A DNA stretch of 64,000 bases. It comes from DAIDKA01 sp035503515. Lineage in GTDB: Bacteria; Pseudomonadota; Gammaproteobacteria; Steroidobacterales; Steroidobacteraceae. Shown here one piece after another: positions 49,997 through 57,224 of the stretch (position 1 is its first letter; each line of letters begins with the position of its first letter). The notes under the pieces were generated by a model. That model was not told where the DNA came from. It searched no databases and saw only the letters and a list, made by a program, of their open reading frames with translations. Position numbers and translations under genes: made by a program. The stretch lies in assembly GCA_035503515.1 (NCBI GenBank), contig DATJTJ010000059.1, positions 1 to 64,000 of the forward strand. The letters are read 5' to 3'.

Positions 49997-51742
49997 TCAG
50001 CTGTTGAACTGCATGGCGTGCAGCTGCGCGTACAGTCCACCCTGCGCCAGCAGCTGCGCGTGCGTGCCGCTTTCGGCGATCCGGCCACCCTCGAGCACGA
50101 TGATCCGGTCCGCCTGTTCCACGGTGGACAGGCGATGGGCGATGACGAAGGTCGTGCGGTTGCGTACCAGCTGCGCCAGCGCCGCCTGGATGTGCCGCTC
50201 CGCCTCGGTGTCCAGCGCGGAAGTCGCCTCGTCCAGGATGAGGATCGGCGCATCCTTCAGCAGCGCACGCGCAATGGCGATGCGCTGCCGCTGGCCGCCG
50301 GAGAGCAGCACGCCGCGGTCGCCGACCATGGTGTCCAGGCCCGCGGGCAGGCCCCGGGTGAATTCCAGCACGTGCGCGGCCTCGGCGGCGCGTTCCACGG
50401 CCTGCGGGTCCGCCGCGCGTCCGAAGGCGATGTTGTTGCGGATCGTGTCATCGAACAGCACCACTTCCTGGCTCACGACCGCGATCTGTTCACGCAGCGA
50501 GTGCAGCGTGTATTCGCGTATGTCGTGGCCATCGATGCGCACGGCGCCCTGCAGCACGTCGTGGAAGCGCGGCAGCAGGCTCACCAGGGTCGACTTGCCG
50601 CTGCCCGAGCGGCCCACGATCGCCAGCCGCTGGCCCGCGGGTACCGCGAGCGTCACGTCGTGCAACGCCGGGCCCTTGCCGCGCTCGTAGGAAAACTCGA
50701 CGTTGTCGAACTGCACATCCCCGCGGACGCGCGTCGCGACCACCGTGCCGGTCTCGGACTCGCCCGGCTCGTCGATGACCTCGAACAGACTCTGGGCCGC
50801 GGCGATGCCCTGCTGCAGCTGTCCGGTCACCCCGATGAACTGCTGCAGGGGTTGGGAGATGGTGGCCAGGGCGACGATGAACATCACCAGGTCGCCCATG
50901 CTCATGCGGCCATGCACGGCCGCGGAGATCGCCAGGCCCAGCACCAGCGCAAGTCCCAGTGAGTTGATGGTCAGCACGATGGGGTTGGAGAGGCCCTTGG
51001 TGAGGATCAGGCGCATGTTCGAGCGTCGATTGTGCTCGTTGACGGCGCCGAACTGCCGCCCGAGGTGCGCCTCGGCGTTGTAGATCTTGATCAGCCGCGG
51101 GGCCTCGAAGCTTTCCTTGGCGACCCGGGTGACATCGCCCATCGAGTCCTGGATGCGCCGCGCGTAGCGCCGGAAATAACGGTTGATGCGCGAGACCAGC
51201 CAGGCCAGCAGCGGTCCCATCACCAGCGCCAGCAGCGTCAGGCGCCAGCTCACGTACAGCGCCAGCGCCAGCTGGCTCAGGATCTGCGCGAGGCTGCGCA
51301 CCATCATGACCACCGAGTCGGTCGTGGTCTGGCCGATCTGCTCGACGTTGTAGGTGAGCCGCGACAACAGGTTGCCGCTGGAGTTCCTGTCGAAGAAGGC
51401 GATCGGCAGCCGCTGCACGGCGTCGAACACCTGCTGGCGCAGATTGGTGACGACCCGCCGCGCGACGTAGCCGGTGAAATAGGTCTGGGTGAAATCCCCG
51501 AGGCTGCGGATGGCGATGACGCCGACGATCGCCAGCGGCAGCCACACGATGGTGCGCGGATCGGCGTGCTCGAGCGTGCCGTCGGTGAAGCGCTTGGCGT
51601 AATAGGAGAAGCTCGCCATGGCACCGGCGTACAGCAGGCCGCCGCACATGCCGAGCGCAAAGGCGCCGCGATAGGGTCTGACGTAACGCAGCAGACGCAG
51701 GTAGACGCGCAGCGGGCTCATGCCGCCCACGGCGGCGGTCAT
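49997..51742 (-). CDS. msbA: lipid A export ATP-binding/permease protein MsbA
   Basis: A 581-residue half-size ABC exporter that flips core-lipid A across the inner membrane. Residues about 1-320 are six membrane helices; the nucleotide-binding domain has Walker A GRSGSGKSTLVSLL, the Q-loop, signature LSGGQRQRIAIARAL, Walker B ILILDEATSALD and the H-loop FVIAHRLSTV. The ATG overlaps the exbD stop by ATGA (51742-51739). The reading fits a canonical MsbA of normal length. Confidence 0.96.
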   Translation of the reverse strand: MTAAVGGMSPLRVYLRLLRYVRPYRGAFALGMCGGLLYAGAMASFSYYAKRFTDGTLEHADPRTIVWLPLAIVGVIAIRSLGDFTQTYFTGYVARRVVTNLRQQVFDAVQRLPIAFFDRNSSGNLLSRLTYNVEQIGQTTTDSVVMMVRSLAQILSQLALALYVSWRLTLLALVMGPLLAWLVSRINRYFRRYARRIQDSMGDVTRVAKESFEAPRLIKIYNAEAHLGRQFGAVNEHNRRSNMRLILTKGLSNPIVLTINSLGLALVLGLAISAAVHGRMSMGDLVMFIVALATISQPLQQFIGVTGQLQQGIAAAQSLFEVIDEPGESETGTVVATRVRGDVQFDNVEFSYERGKGPALHDVTLAVPAGQRLAIVGRSGSGKSTLVSLLPRFHDVLQGAVRIDGHDIREYTLHSLREQIAVVSQEVVLFDDTIRNNIAFGRAADPQAVERAAEAAHVLEFTRGLPAGLDTMVGDRGVLLSGGQRQRIAIARALLKDAPILILDEATSALDTEAERHIQAALAQLVRNRTTFVIAHRLSTVEQADRIIVLEGGRIAESGTHAQLLAQGGLYAQLHAMQFNS

Positions 51743-52179
51743 TTCGTGTCTGCTGCCGGCGCGACATCCTGCCGCACCGTGGCGATGTTCAGCTCCGCGA
51801 ATCCCAGTCGGGCCAGTACGTCCATGGCGGTGATCACGGACTGGTGCGTGGTGCGCGCATCGGCGCGCAACGTCACCCGCATGCTGCGATCCGCACCGGC
51901 CTCCTTCAGCAGCGCCGCGCGCAGCGTGTCGGGACTCGAATTGATCAGTTCATGGCCGTTGACGAGATAGCTGCCCTGCTGGGTGACGGACACCACCAGC
52001 GGCTGCGCGGGCGGCTTGCCGGCGGGCAGATCCCGCGCCTGCGGTAGATGGATCCGGATGCGGCCCTCGTCCACCAGCGAGCTCGACAGCATGAAGAACA
52101 CGACCATCATCAACACCACGTCGATGAGGGAGACCAGGTTGATCTCCGGATCCTCCACGCGCCGCGGACGCAGGTTCAT
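51739..52179 (-). CDS. ExbD/TolR-family protein
   Basis: 146 residues from the ATG at 52179 (MNLRPRRVEDPEINLVSLID). One N-terminal membrane helix with the proton-path Asp (INLVSLIDVVLMMVVFFML) is followed by a periplasmic domain. It works with the ExbB-like protein as a proton-driven motor that energises TonB-like or Tol-like systems. The frame is open further upstream within exbB, but the ATGA overlap with the exbB stop fixes the start. In this chromosomal position (PA2982/2983-like in Pseudomonas, recalled) the pair has no assigned TonB partner. Confidence 0.93.
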   Translation of the reverse strand: MNLRPRRVEDPEINLVSLIDVVLMMVVFFMLSSSLVDEGRIRIHLPQARDLPAGKPPAQPLVVSVTQQGSYLVNGHELINSSPDTLRAALLKEAGADRSMRVTLRADARTTHQSVITAMDVLARLGFAELNIATVRQDVAPAADTK

Positions 52180-52859
52180 CGGGCGCCCGTGCCGGAGACC
52201 GCGACGGGCCTGATGGCGGCCTCGGGGGCGGCGCGCTCCAGGATGGCATTCTCGCGGCCGGCCCCTTCCACCACGTCGGCGAGCTTGATGGCATCCTTTT
52301 CCATCTCCACCACGAACCGCTCGACGCGGCCGCGCAGGTAGCGGTAGCTGATCAGGGCCGGAATGGCGACGCACAGGCCGGCGGCGGTGGCGATCAGCGC
52401 CTCGGCGATGCCGCCGGAAAGCATGCGCGGGTCGCCCGCCGCGCCCGCCTGCAGGGCGTTGAAGGACTTGATGATGCCGGTCACGGTGCCCAGCAGGCCC
52501 AGCAGCGGCGAGATGCTGGCGATCGTGCCCAGGGTGTTGAGGAACCGCTCCAGATCGTGCACCACGTGGCGGCCGGCGTCCTCCAGCCGCTCCATCATGA
52601 TCTCGCGGCTGCGGTGCCGGTGTGCCAGTCCGGCCGCCAGAACCCGGCCCAGGGGCGAGTTCTGCTCCAGGGCCGCGATCACCTTCTCATTGACCTGGTC
52701 GGCCTCCACCAGCTGCCGGACCCGGCGCACCAGGTCGCGCGGCAGCACCCGGCTCTCCTGCAGCGTCCACAGACGCTCGAGAATGATGGCCGCCGCCACC
52801 ACCGAGCACAGGACGATCGGCCACATGAACGGACCACCGGCCCGTACGATTTCCCACAT
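52176..52859 (-). CDS. MotA/TolQ/ExbB proton channel family protein
   Basis: A 227-residue protein with one N-terminal helix (FMWPIVLCSVVAAAIILERL) and two further helices in the conserved block TLGTIASISPLLGLLGTVTGIIKSF and ALIATAAGLCVAIPALISYRYL. The GTVTGI motif lines the proton channel. First gene of exbB-exbD-msbA-lpxK-trm112-kdsB, with overlapping or short junctions throughout, suggesting one envelope operon. Confidence 0.93.
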   Translation of the reverse strand: MWEIVRAGGPFMWPIVLCSVVAAAIILERLWTLQESRVLPRDLVRRVRQLVEADQVNEKVIAALEQNSPLGRVLAAGLAHRHRSREIMMERLEDAGRHVVHDLERFLNTLGTIASISPLLGLLGTVTGIIKSFNALQAGAAGDPRMLSGGIAEALIATAAGLCVAIPALISYRYLRGRVERFVVEMEKDAIKLADVVEGAGRENAILERAAPEAAIRPVAVSGTGAR

Positions 52860-52953
52860 CCGATTGCATCCCTCGCCCGGCAGACAAATTCGGCGTCACA
52901 TCATACCGGAGCGCTCCCCGGGCTCAAGGCGGCTCTGCTAGAGTCGCGACCCG

Positions 52954-53478
52954 ATGCCTCGTCGGTGGATCAAGAAATTCGCGCCCCATCCGCACGTGCT
53001 CCTGGAGCGCTGGCCGCTGCGGGTTTTCGGGCCCCGGCTGTCGGATCCGAAGCTGTGGACGCTGCACCGCCGGGGCGTGACCGCCGGCTTCGGGGCGGGC
53101 CTGGCGATATGTTTCATGCCCCTGCCCGTGCACCTGCCGCTGGCGACCCTGGTCGGGGTGACCTGGCGCATCAATATCCCGACCATCATCGCCACCACCC
53201 TGCTGGTCAACCCCCTGACGATGGTTCCCATCTACTACTGCGCCTACCGCGTCGGGGCGGCCGTGAGCGGGGAGCCCGTGCACCGATTCGGGTTCCGCCT
53301 GAGCTGGGACTGGCTGCAACACGGACTGGGTCCGGTCTGGAGACCGTTCCTGATCGGCTGCCTGGTGTGCGCCGTCATCTGCGGCATCGCCGGCTGGCTG
53401 ACCCTCGAGTTCATCTGGCGCCGGCAGGTGCTGCATCGGCGGCGCATCCGCCAATGCCAGCGCCCGGGGCCCATGTGA
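52954..53478 (+). CDS. DUF2062 membrane protein
   Basis: A 174-residue protein: a basic N-terminus (MPRRWIKKFAPHPHVLLERW), then the DUF2062 core VTAGFGAGLAICFMPLPVHLPLATLVGVTWRINIP and TLLVNPLTMVPIYYCAYRVG with about three membrane helices, and a basic C-terminus. Function unknown. In Pseudomonas a DUF2062 gene lies beside comEC and lolCDE; here comEC is absent. Divergent from exbB, convergent with lolD. Confidence 0.87.
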   Translation: MPRRWIKKFAPHPHVLLERWPLRVFGPRLSDPKLWTLHRRGVTAGFGAGLAICFMPLPVHLPLATLVGVTWRINIPTIIATTLLVNPLTMVPIYYCAYRVGAAVSGEPVHRFGFRLSWDWLQHGLGPVWRPFLIGCLVCAVICGIAGWLTLEFIWRRQVLHRRRIRQCQRPGPM

Positions 53479-53485
53479 GGCGCGG

Positions 53486-54181
53486 CTAGGCCGGATTGCG
53501 GCCCGTTTCGAGCAGCACGCCCCGCTCGATGGTGAGGGTCCGGTCCATGCGCGCGGCCAGCCTCGGATCATGGGTCACGACGACCAGGCTGGTCTGGCGC
53601 TCGCGGTTCAGCTCCAGCATCAGGGCAAAGATCTGCTCGGCGTTGACGCCATCGAGATTGCCCGTCGGTTCATCGGCCAGTACCACGGCCGGCTGCGTCA
53701 CCAGCGCCCGGGCCACCGCCGCGCGCTGGCGCTCGCCGCCCGACAGCTGATGCGGCCGATGGGTCAGCCGCTGCCCCAGCCCGACCCGCTCGAGGATCTC
53801 GCGCGACCGGCGGCGCGCCTCGGGCACCGCCATCCGCCGCACCAGCAGCGGCATGGCCACATTCTCCAGGGCCGAGAACTCCGGCAGCAGATGATGGAAC
53901 TGGTAGACGAAGCCCAGGGAGCGATTGCGCAGCAACCCGCGCTCGCGTTCCGCCATGGCATGGATGTCGCGCCCGCCGACCAGTACCTTCCCCGAGGTGG
54001 GCCGGTCCAGGCCGCCCAGGATCTGCAGCAGCGTGGTCTTCCCCGACCCCGAGGCACCGACTATCGCCAGCCGTTCGCCCGCGGCGATGGTCAGGCTCGC
54101 CCCGGCCAGCACTTCCAGGACCTCGGGGCCCTGCCGGAAGGTCTTGTGCAGGTCCAGCGCCTGCAGGGCCGCCTCAGTCAT
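53486..54181 (-). CDS. lolD: lipoprotein-releasing ABC transporter ATPase LolD
   Basis: 231 residues from the ATG at 54181. Walker A GASGSGKTTLLQILGGLD, signature LSGGERQRAAVARAL, Walker B VVLADEPTGNLD and the LolD-type FVYQFHHLLPEFSALENVAMPLL segment are present. LolCDE extracts outer-membrane lipoproteins from the inner membrane and passes them to LolA. The ATG lies 8 bp inside the end of the upstream lolE gene; the open frame up to 54268 is ignored because family similarity starts at 54181. Confidence 0.95.
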   Translation of the reverse strand: MTEAALQALDLHKTFRQGPEVLEVLAGASLTIAAGERLAIVGASGSGKTTLLQILGGLDRPTSGKVLVGGRDIHAMAERERGLLRNRSLGFVYQFHHLLPEFSALENVAMPLLVRRMAVPEARRRSREILERVGLGQRLTHRPHQLSGGERQRAAVARALVTQPAVVLADEPTGNLDGVNAEQIFALMLELNRERQTSLVVVTHDPRLAARMDRTLTIERGVLLETGRNPA

Positions 54182-55439
54182 GGCGCAGCGCCTCCGCCGG
54201 TGCGGTCCGGGAGGCCCGCCAGGCCGGGTACAGGGTGGCGAGGGCACACAATGCAAATGCCACCGCACAGACCTTCATGACATCGGGGACCTCGACGTAG
54301 GCAGGCAGATCACTCATGTTGTAGACGCTGGCATCCAGGAAGTGGGTGTGCAGCAGGTGCTCGAGGTCATGGACCCAATTCTCCAGGTTGTGCGCCACCA
54401 GCACGCCGAGCGCCGCGCCGAGCAGTGTACCCGTGCATCCGATCAGCACGCCCTGGATGGCGAAAGTCAGCAGCATGTTCGCAGGTCCGGCCCCCAGGGT
54501 GCGCAGGATGGCGATGTCGGACTGCTTCTCCTTCACGATCATGACCAGCGTCGCAATGATGTTGAAGGCCGCCACGGCGACGATCAGCAGCAGGATCACG
54601 AACAGGATCGATTTCATGACGGTGATCGAGCGGAAGAAACTCTCGTGGCTGCGCGTCCAGTCGCTCACGTAGAAGCCACCCCCGAGACTGATGGCCACAT
54701 CGCGGACCACGGCCGGTGCCCGCCAGGGATCGCGGATGCTCAGGCGCAATCCCGACACGTCATCGCCCATCCGGTAGATGCGGGCGGCGTCGTGCAGGTC
54801 GATCAGCGCCAGCGCCCGGTCGTACTCGTACATGCCGGAGCTGAAGATGCCGGTGACGGTGAAACGCCGCATGCGCGGCTGCAGGCCGCTGGGCGTGGCG
54901 GTGGCCTCGGGCGCGATCAGCACCAGCGCATCCCCCACCTTCGCATCCAGGGCCGCGGCCAGCGCCGAGCCGAGCACGATGTGGTACTGGCCCGGCACCA
55001 GCCCATCGATGCTGCCGGCCGTGAACTTCTGCGCGAGCCCGTCCGCCTTGCGCTCGAGATCCGGTGCGACGCCGCGGATCTGTGCGCCCAACACATGCTG
55101 ACCGTGTTGCAGCATGGCCTGCGCATCGATGAAAGGCACGGCCGCCAGGACTTCGTGGTTCTGCAGCGCCTTGGCGCTCGCGGCCGGCCAGTTGGCGAAC
55201 CTGCCCTCCAGCCCCGTGACGGTCGCATGCCCCGTGACACTGAGGATGCGGCTGCGCAATTCCCGTTCGAAGCCGTTCATGACGGAGAGCACGACGATCA
55301 GCACGGCGACCCCGAGCATCAGGCCCAGGACCGACATGGCGGCGACGAAGGAAATGAAGCCCTGGCGCCGCGCGCCGCTCAGGTAGCGCGTGCCGATCAG
55401 CCACTCGTAGCGGCTACTCATAGCGTAGCGGCTACTCAT
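54174..55439 (-). CDS. lolE: lipoprotein-releasing permease, LolE/LolC family (second)
   Basis: A 421-residue permease: helix 1 near FISFVAAMSVLGLMLGVAVLIVVLSVMNGFERELR, a periplasmic domain (about 60-270), and three C-terminal helices in a FtsX-like domain (SILFVILLLIVAVAAFNIIATLVMIV, DIAILRTLGA, ALATLYPAWRASRTAPAEALRHD). The N-terminus carries a doubled MSSRY(A/E) motif because of an 18-bp duplication; the ATG at 55421 gives the family-like start MSSRYEWLIGTRYL. Assignment as LolE against LolC is by order only. Confidence 0.9.
   Translation of the reverse strand: MSSRYAMSSRYEWLIGTRYLSGARRQGFISFVAAMSVLGLMLGVAVLIVVLSVMNGFERELRSRILSVTGHATVTGLEGRFANWPAASAKALQNHEVLAAVPFIDAQAMLQHGQHVLGAQIRGVAPDLERKADGLAQKFTAGSIDGLVPGQYHIVLGSALAAALDAKVGDALVLIAPEATATPSGLQPRMRRFTVTGIFSSGMYEYDRALALIDLHDAARIYRMGDDVSGLRLSIRDPWRAPAVVRDVAISLGGGFYVSDWTRSHESFFRSITVMKSILFVILLLIVAVAAFNIIATLVMIVKEKQSDIAILRTLGAGPANMLLTFAIQGVLIGCTGTLLGAALGVLVAHNLENWVHDLEHLLHTHFLDASVYNMSDLPAYVEVPDVMKVCAVAFALCALATLYPAWRASRTAPAEALRHD
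55404..55439. repeat. 18-bp tandem duplication over the lolC/lolE junction
   Basis: On the minus strand ATGAGTAGCCGCTACGCT (55439-55422) is repeated at 55421-55404 as ATGAGTAGCCGCTACGAG, differing only in the last two bases. Each copy offers an ATG for lolE; the first also contains the lolC stop TAG. Confidence 0.92.
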
Positions 55440-56694
55440 AGCGCAGCGCCTCTGCCGGCGGCACCCGCGCGGCGCGCAGGGCCGGATACAGCGTTGCCAG
55501 CAGCGTCAGCGCCAGGGCCGCCGCGGCGATCCACAGTACGTTGCCGGCATGCAGATCGGTGGGAATGGTGGTGACCGCATAGACCTGCGGATCGAACAGG
55601 TGAAATCCCAGCGTGCGCTCGAGGAACGGCTCGACGCTGTCCATGTTCAGCGTCAGCAGTACCCCCAGCGTCACGCCCAGCGCGACGCCGACCCAGCCGA
55701 TGACCAGCCCCTGGGTCATGAACACGCCCATCACCGCGCGCGGGGAGGCGCCGAGCGTGCGCAGGATGGCGATGTCGGTGCGCTTGTCGGTCACGGTCAT
55801 GACCAGCATCGCGACGATGTTGAACGCCGCCACCGCCACGATCAGCAGCAGGATCAGCGACATCATGGTCTTCTCGATCCGGATGGCGCGGAAATAGCTG
55901 GCGTTGTCCTCGGTCCAGTCGATGATCCGCAGGTCCTTCGGCAGCAGGCCGCGCAGCGCCACGCTCATGGCAGGCGCCCGCAGCGCATCGGTGTAGCGCA
56001 GCCGCAGGCCCATGTCGCTGGCGGCCGCGCCCATGGCGCGCACGTCGGCGATGTTCGCCAGCAGCAGCGCGCTGTCCTGTTCCTGCGCACCGGCATCGAA
56101 ATCGCCGGCCGAGTGCACCTGGCGCAGTTTGGGCGTGGGCGTACCATCGGCGGCAACCACGGGAACCAGCAGCGTCAGCGCATCGCCCCGGGCGATGCCG
56201 AGCTGGCGCGCGATGACATCGCCGACCAGCACCCGGTCCTCCCCGGCCACCAGCTCCCTGAGACTGCCCTCGTGCAGCACCCGGGCGATGTCGCTCACGG
56301 AGCCTTCCGCGGCCGGATCGACGCCCCGCAGCACGACCGGGAGCATGTCCGGCTGATGGACCGCGAGGGCCTGCACTTCCACATAGGGCGCGACCCCGAC
56401 GACGCCGGGTTGCCGGCGCAGCTGCGCCGCGACCGCGTCCCACCGGGCCTGCCCCGGCGCCGGGGCGCCGGGCACGGCGACCACGCGGGCGTGGGCGCTC
56501 AGCGCCAGTAGCTGGTCGCGCAGCTCCCCTTCGAAGCCATTCATCACCGAGAGGATCACGATCAGCGCGGCCACCCCCAGCCCGACACCGAGCAGCGAGA
56601 CCCAGGTGATGAAGGACACGAAGAACTTGTGGGTGCGGGCGCGCACGTAGCGCAGCCCGACGAAGGGCGCAAAGGGGTGAAACACGCGGCGCAT
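55432..56694 (-). CDS. lolC: lipoprotein-releasing permease, LolC/LolE family (first)
   Basis: A 420-residue homologue of the next gene: FVSFITWVSLLGVGLGVAALIVILSVMNGFEGELR, a periplasmic domain, then SLILLLIVAVAAFNIVAMLVMTV, DIAILRTLGASPRAVMGVF and LATLYPALRAARVPPAEALRYE. It forms with LolE and LolD the LolCDE complex in the inner membrane. The 3' end overlaps the first ATG of lolE by 8 bp. Two distinct permease genes mean this is not the single-gene LolF type. Confidence 0.93.
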   Translation of the reverse strand: MRRVFHPFAPFVGLRYVRARTHKFFVSFITWVSLLGVGLGVAALIVILSVMNGFEGELRDQLLALSAHARVVAVPGAPAPGQARWDAVAAQLRRQPGVVGVAPYVEVQALAVHQPDMLPVVLRGVDPAAEGSVSDIARVLHEGSLRELVAGEDRVLVGDVIARQLGIARGDALTLLVPVVAADGTPTPKLRQVHSAGDFDAGAQEQDSALLLANIADVRAMGAAASDMGLRLRYTDALRAPAMSVALRGLLPKDLRIIDWTEDNASYFRAIRIEKTMMSLILLLIVAVAAFNIVAMLVMTVTDKRTDIAILRTLGASPRAVMGVFMTQGLVIGWVGVALGVTLGVLLTLNMDSVEPFLERTLGFHLFDPQVYAVTTIPTDLHAGNVLWIAAAALALTLLATLYPALRAARVPPAEALRYE

Positions 56695-56760
56695 TTAACC
56701 ACACCCGGTCGGGCGGTGATCTGCGTCACAGTTCCGGGGTGCCTCACGGGTACGGCGGCT

Positions 56761-56787
56761 TTGACAGATTGCGCCCGGTGCTATAGT
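56761..56787 (+). promoter_or_regulatory. predicted promoter of the small exported protein
   Basis: TTGACA (56761-56766) and an extended -10 TGCTATAGT (TATAGT 56782-56787) with a short 15-bp spacer. The consensus -35 and the TGN extension compensate for the spacing. The start codon lies 25 bp downstream of the -10. Confidence 0.5.
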
Positions 56788-56811
56788 TGCCGGGTCGGTT
56801 ACGGAGCTGTC

Positions 56812-57120
56812 ATGAAAAGCCATGCCTTTGGTGCCCTGCTGTGCCTGACTGGCGCTGCGCTTGCCTGTTCCACGCTGGCCTCATCGGGGCGGGCGTACGC
56901 GGAACTCGTGGTTGAGGACGGCAAGGTCGCGGTGGCCCCGGCCAACGTCCCGCAGCCTGCCCGCGGCAGCCTCATGAAGACCGTGGAAAAGCAGTTCGGG
57001 CCGCCCACCACCCGCCATCCGACCGTCGGCAAGCCGCCCATCACCCGCTGGGACTACCCGAATTTTTCAGTGTTTTTCGAGGGTGATCGCGTCATAGACA
57101 GCGTCGCGACCGGCAGCTGA
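56812..57120 (+). CDS. small exported protein of unknown function upstream of mfd
   Basis: 102 residues: a signal-like N-terminus (MKSHAFGALLCLTGAALACS; ALACS could also be a lipobox with Cys19), then ELVVEDGKVAVAPANVPQPARG, TVEKQFGPPTTRHPTVGKPPITRWDYPNFSVFFEGDRVIDSVATGS. The last 50 residues, with a G-x-P-x-x-x-W-x-Y-x-x-F-x-V-F-F-E core, look like a small beta domain as in SmpA/OmlA-type proteins and are typical of a family found in Xanthomonadales. No function is assigned. Confidence 0.75.
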   Translation: MKSHAFGALLCLTGAALACSTLASSGRAYAELVVEDGKVAVAPANVPQPARGSLMKTVEKQFGPPTTRHPTVGKPPITRWDYPNFSVFFEGDRVIDSVATGS

Positions 57121-57224
57121 ACGGGGGCGGTACCCCCGCCCGCCCTGCCGCACGCCGCCCTGGGGCCCACGGGGCCTTGTAACCGCACCCGCGCCCGGTA
57201 AGCTGCCGCGTCTTGCGCTGCGCC

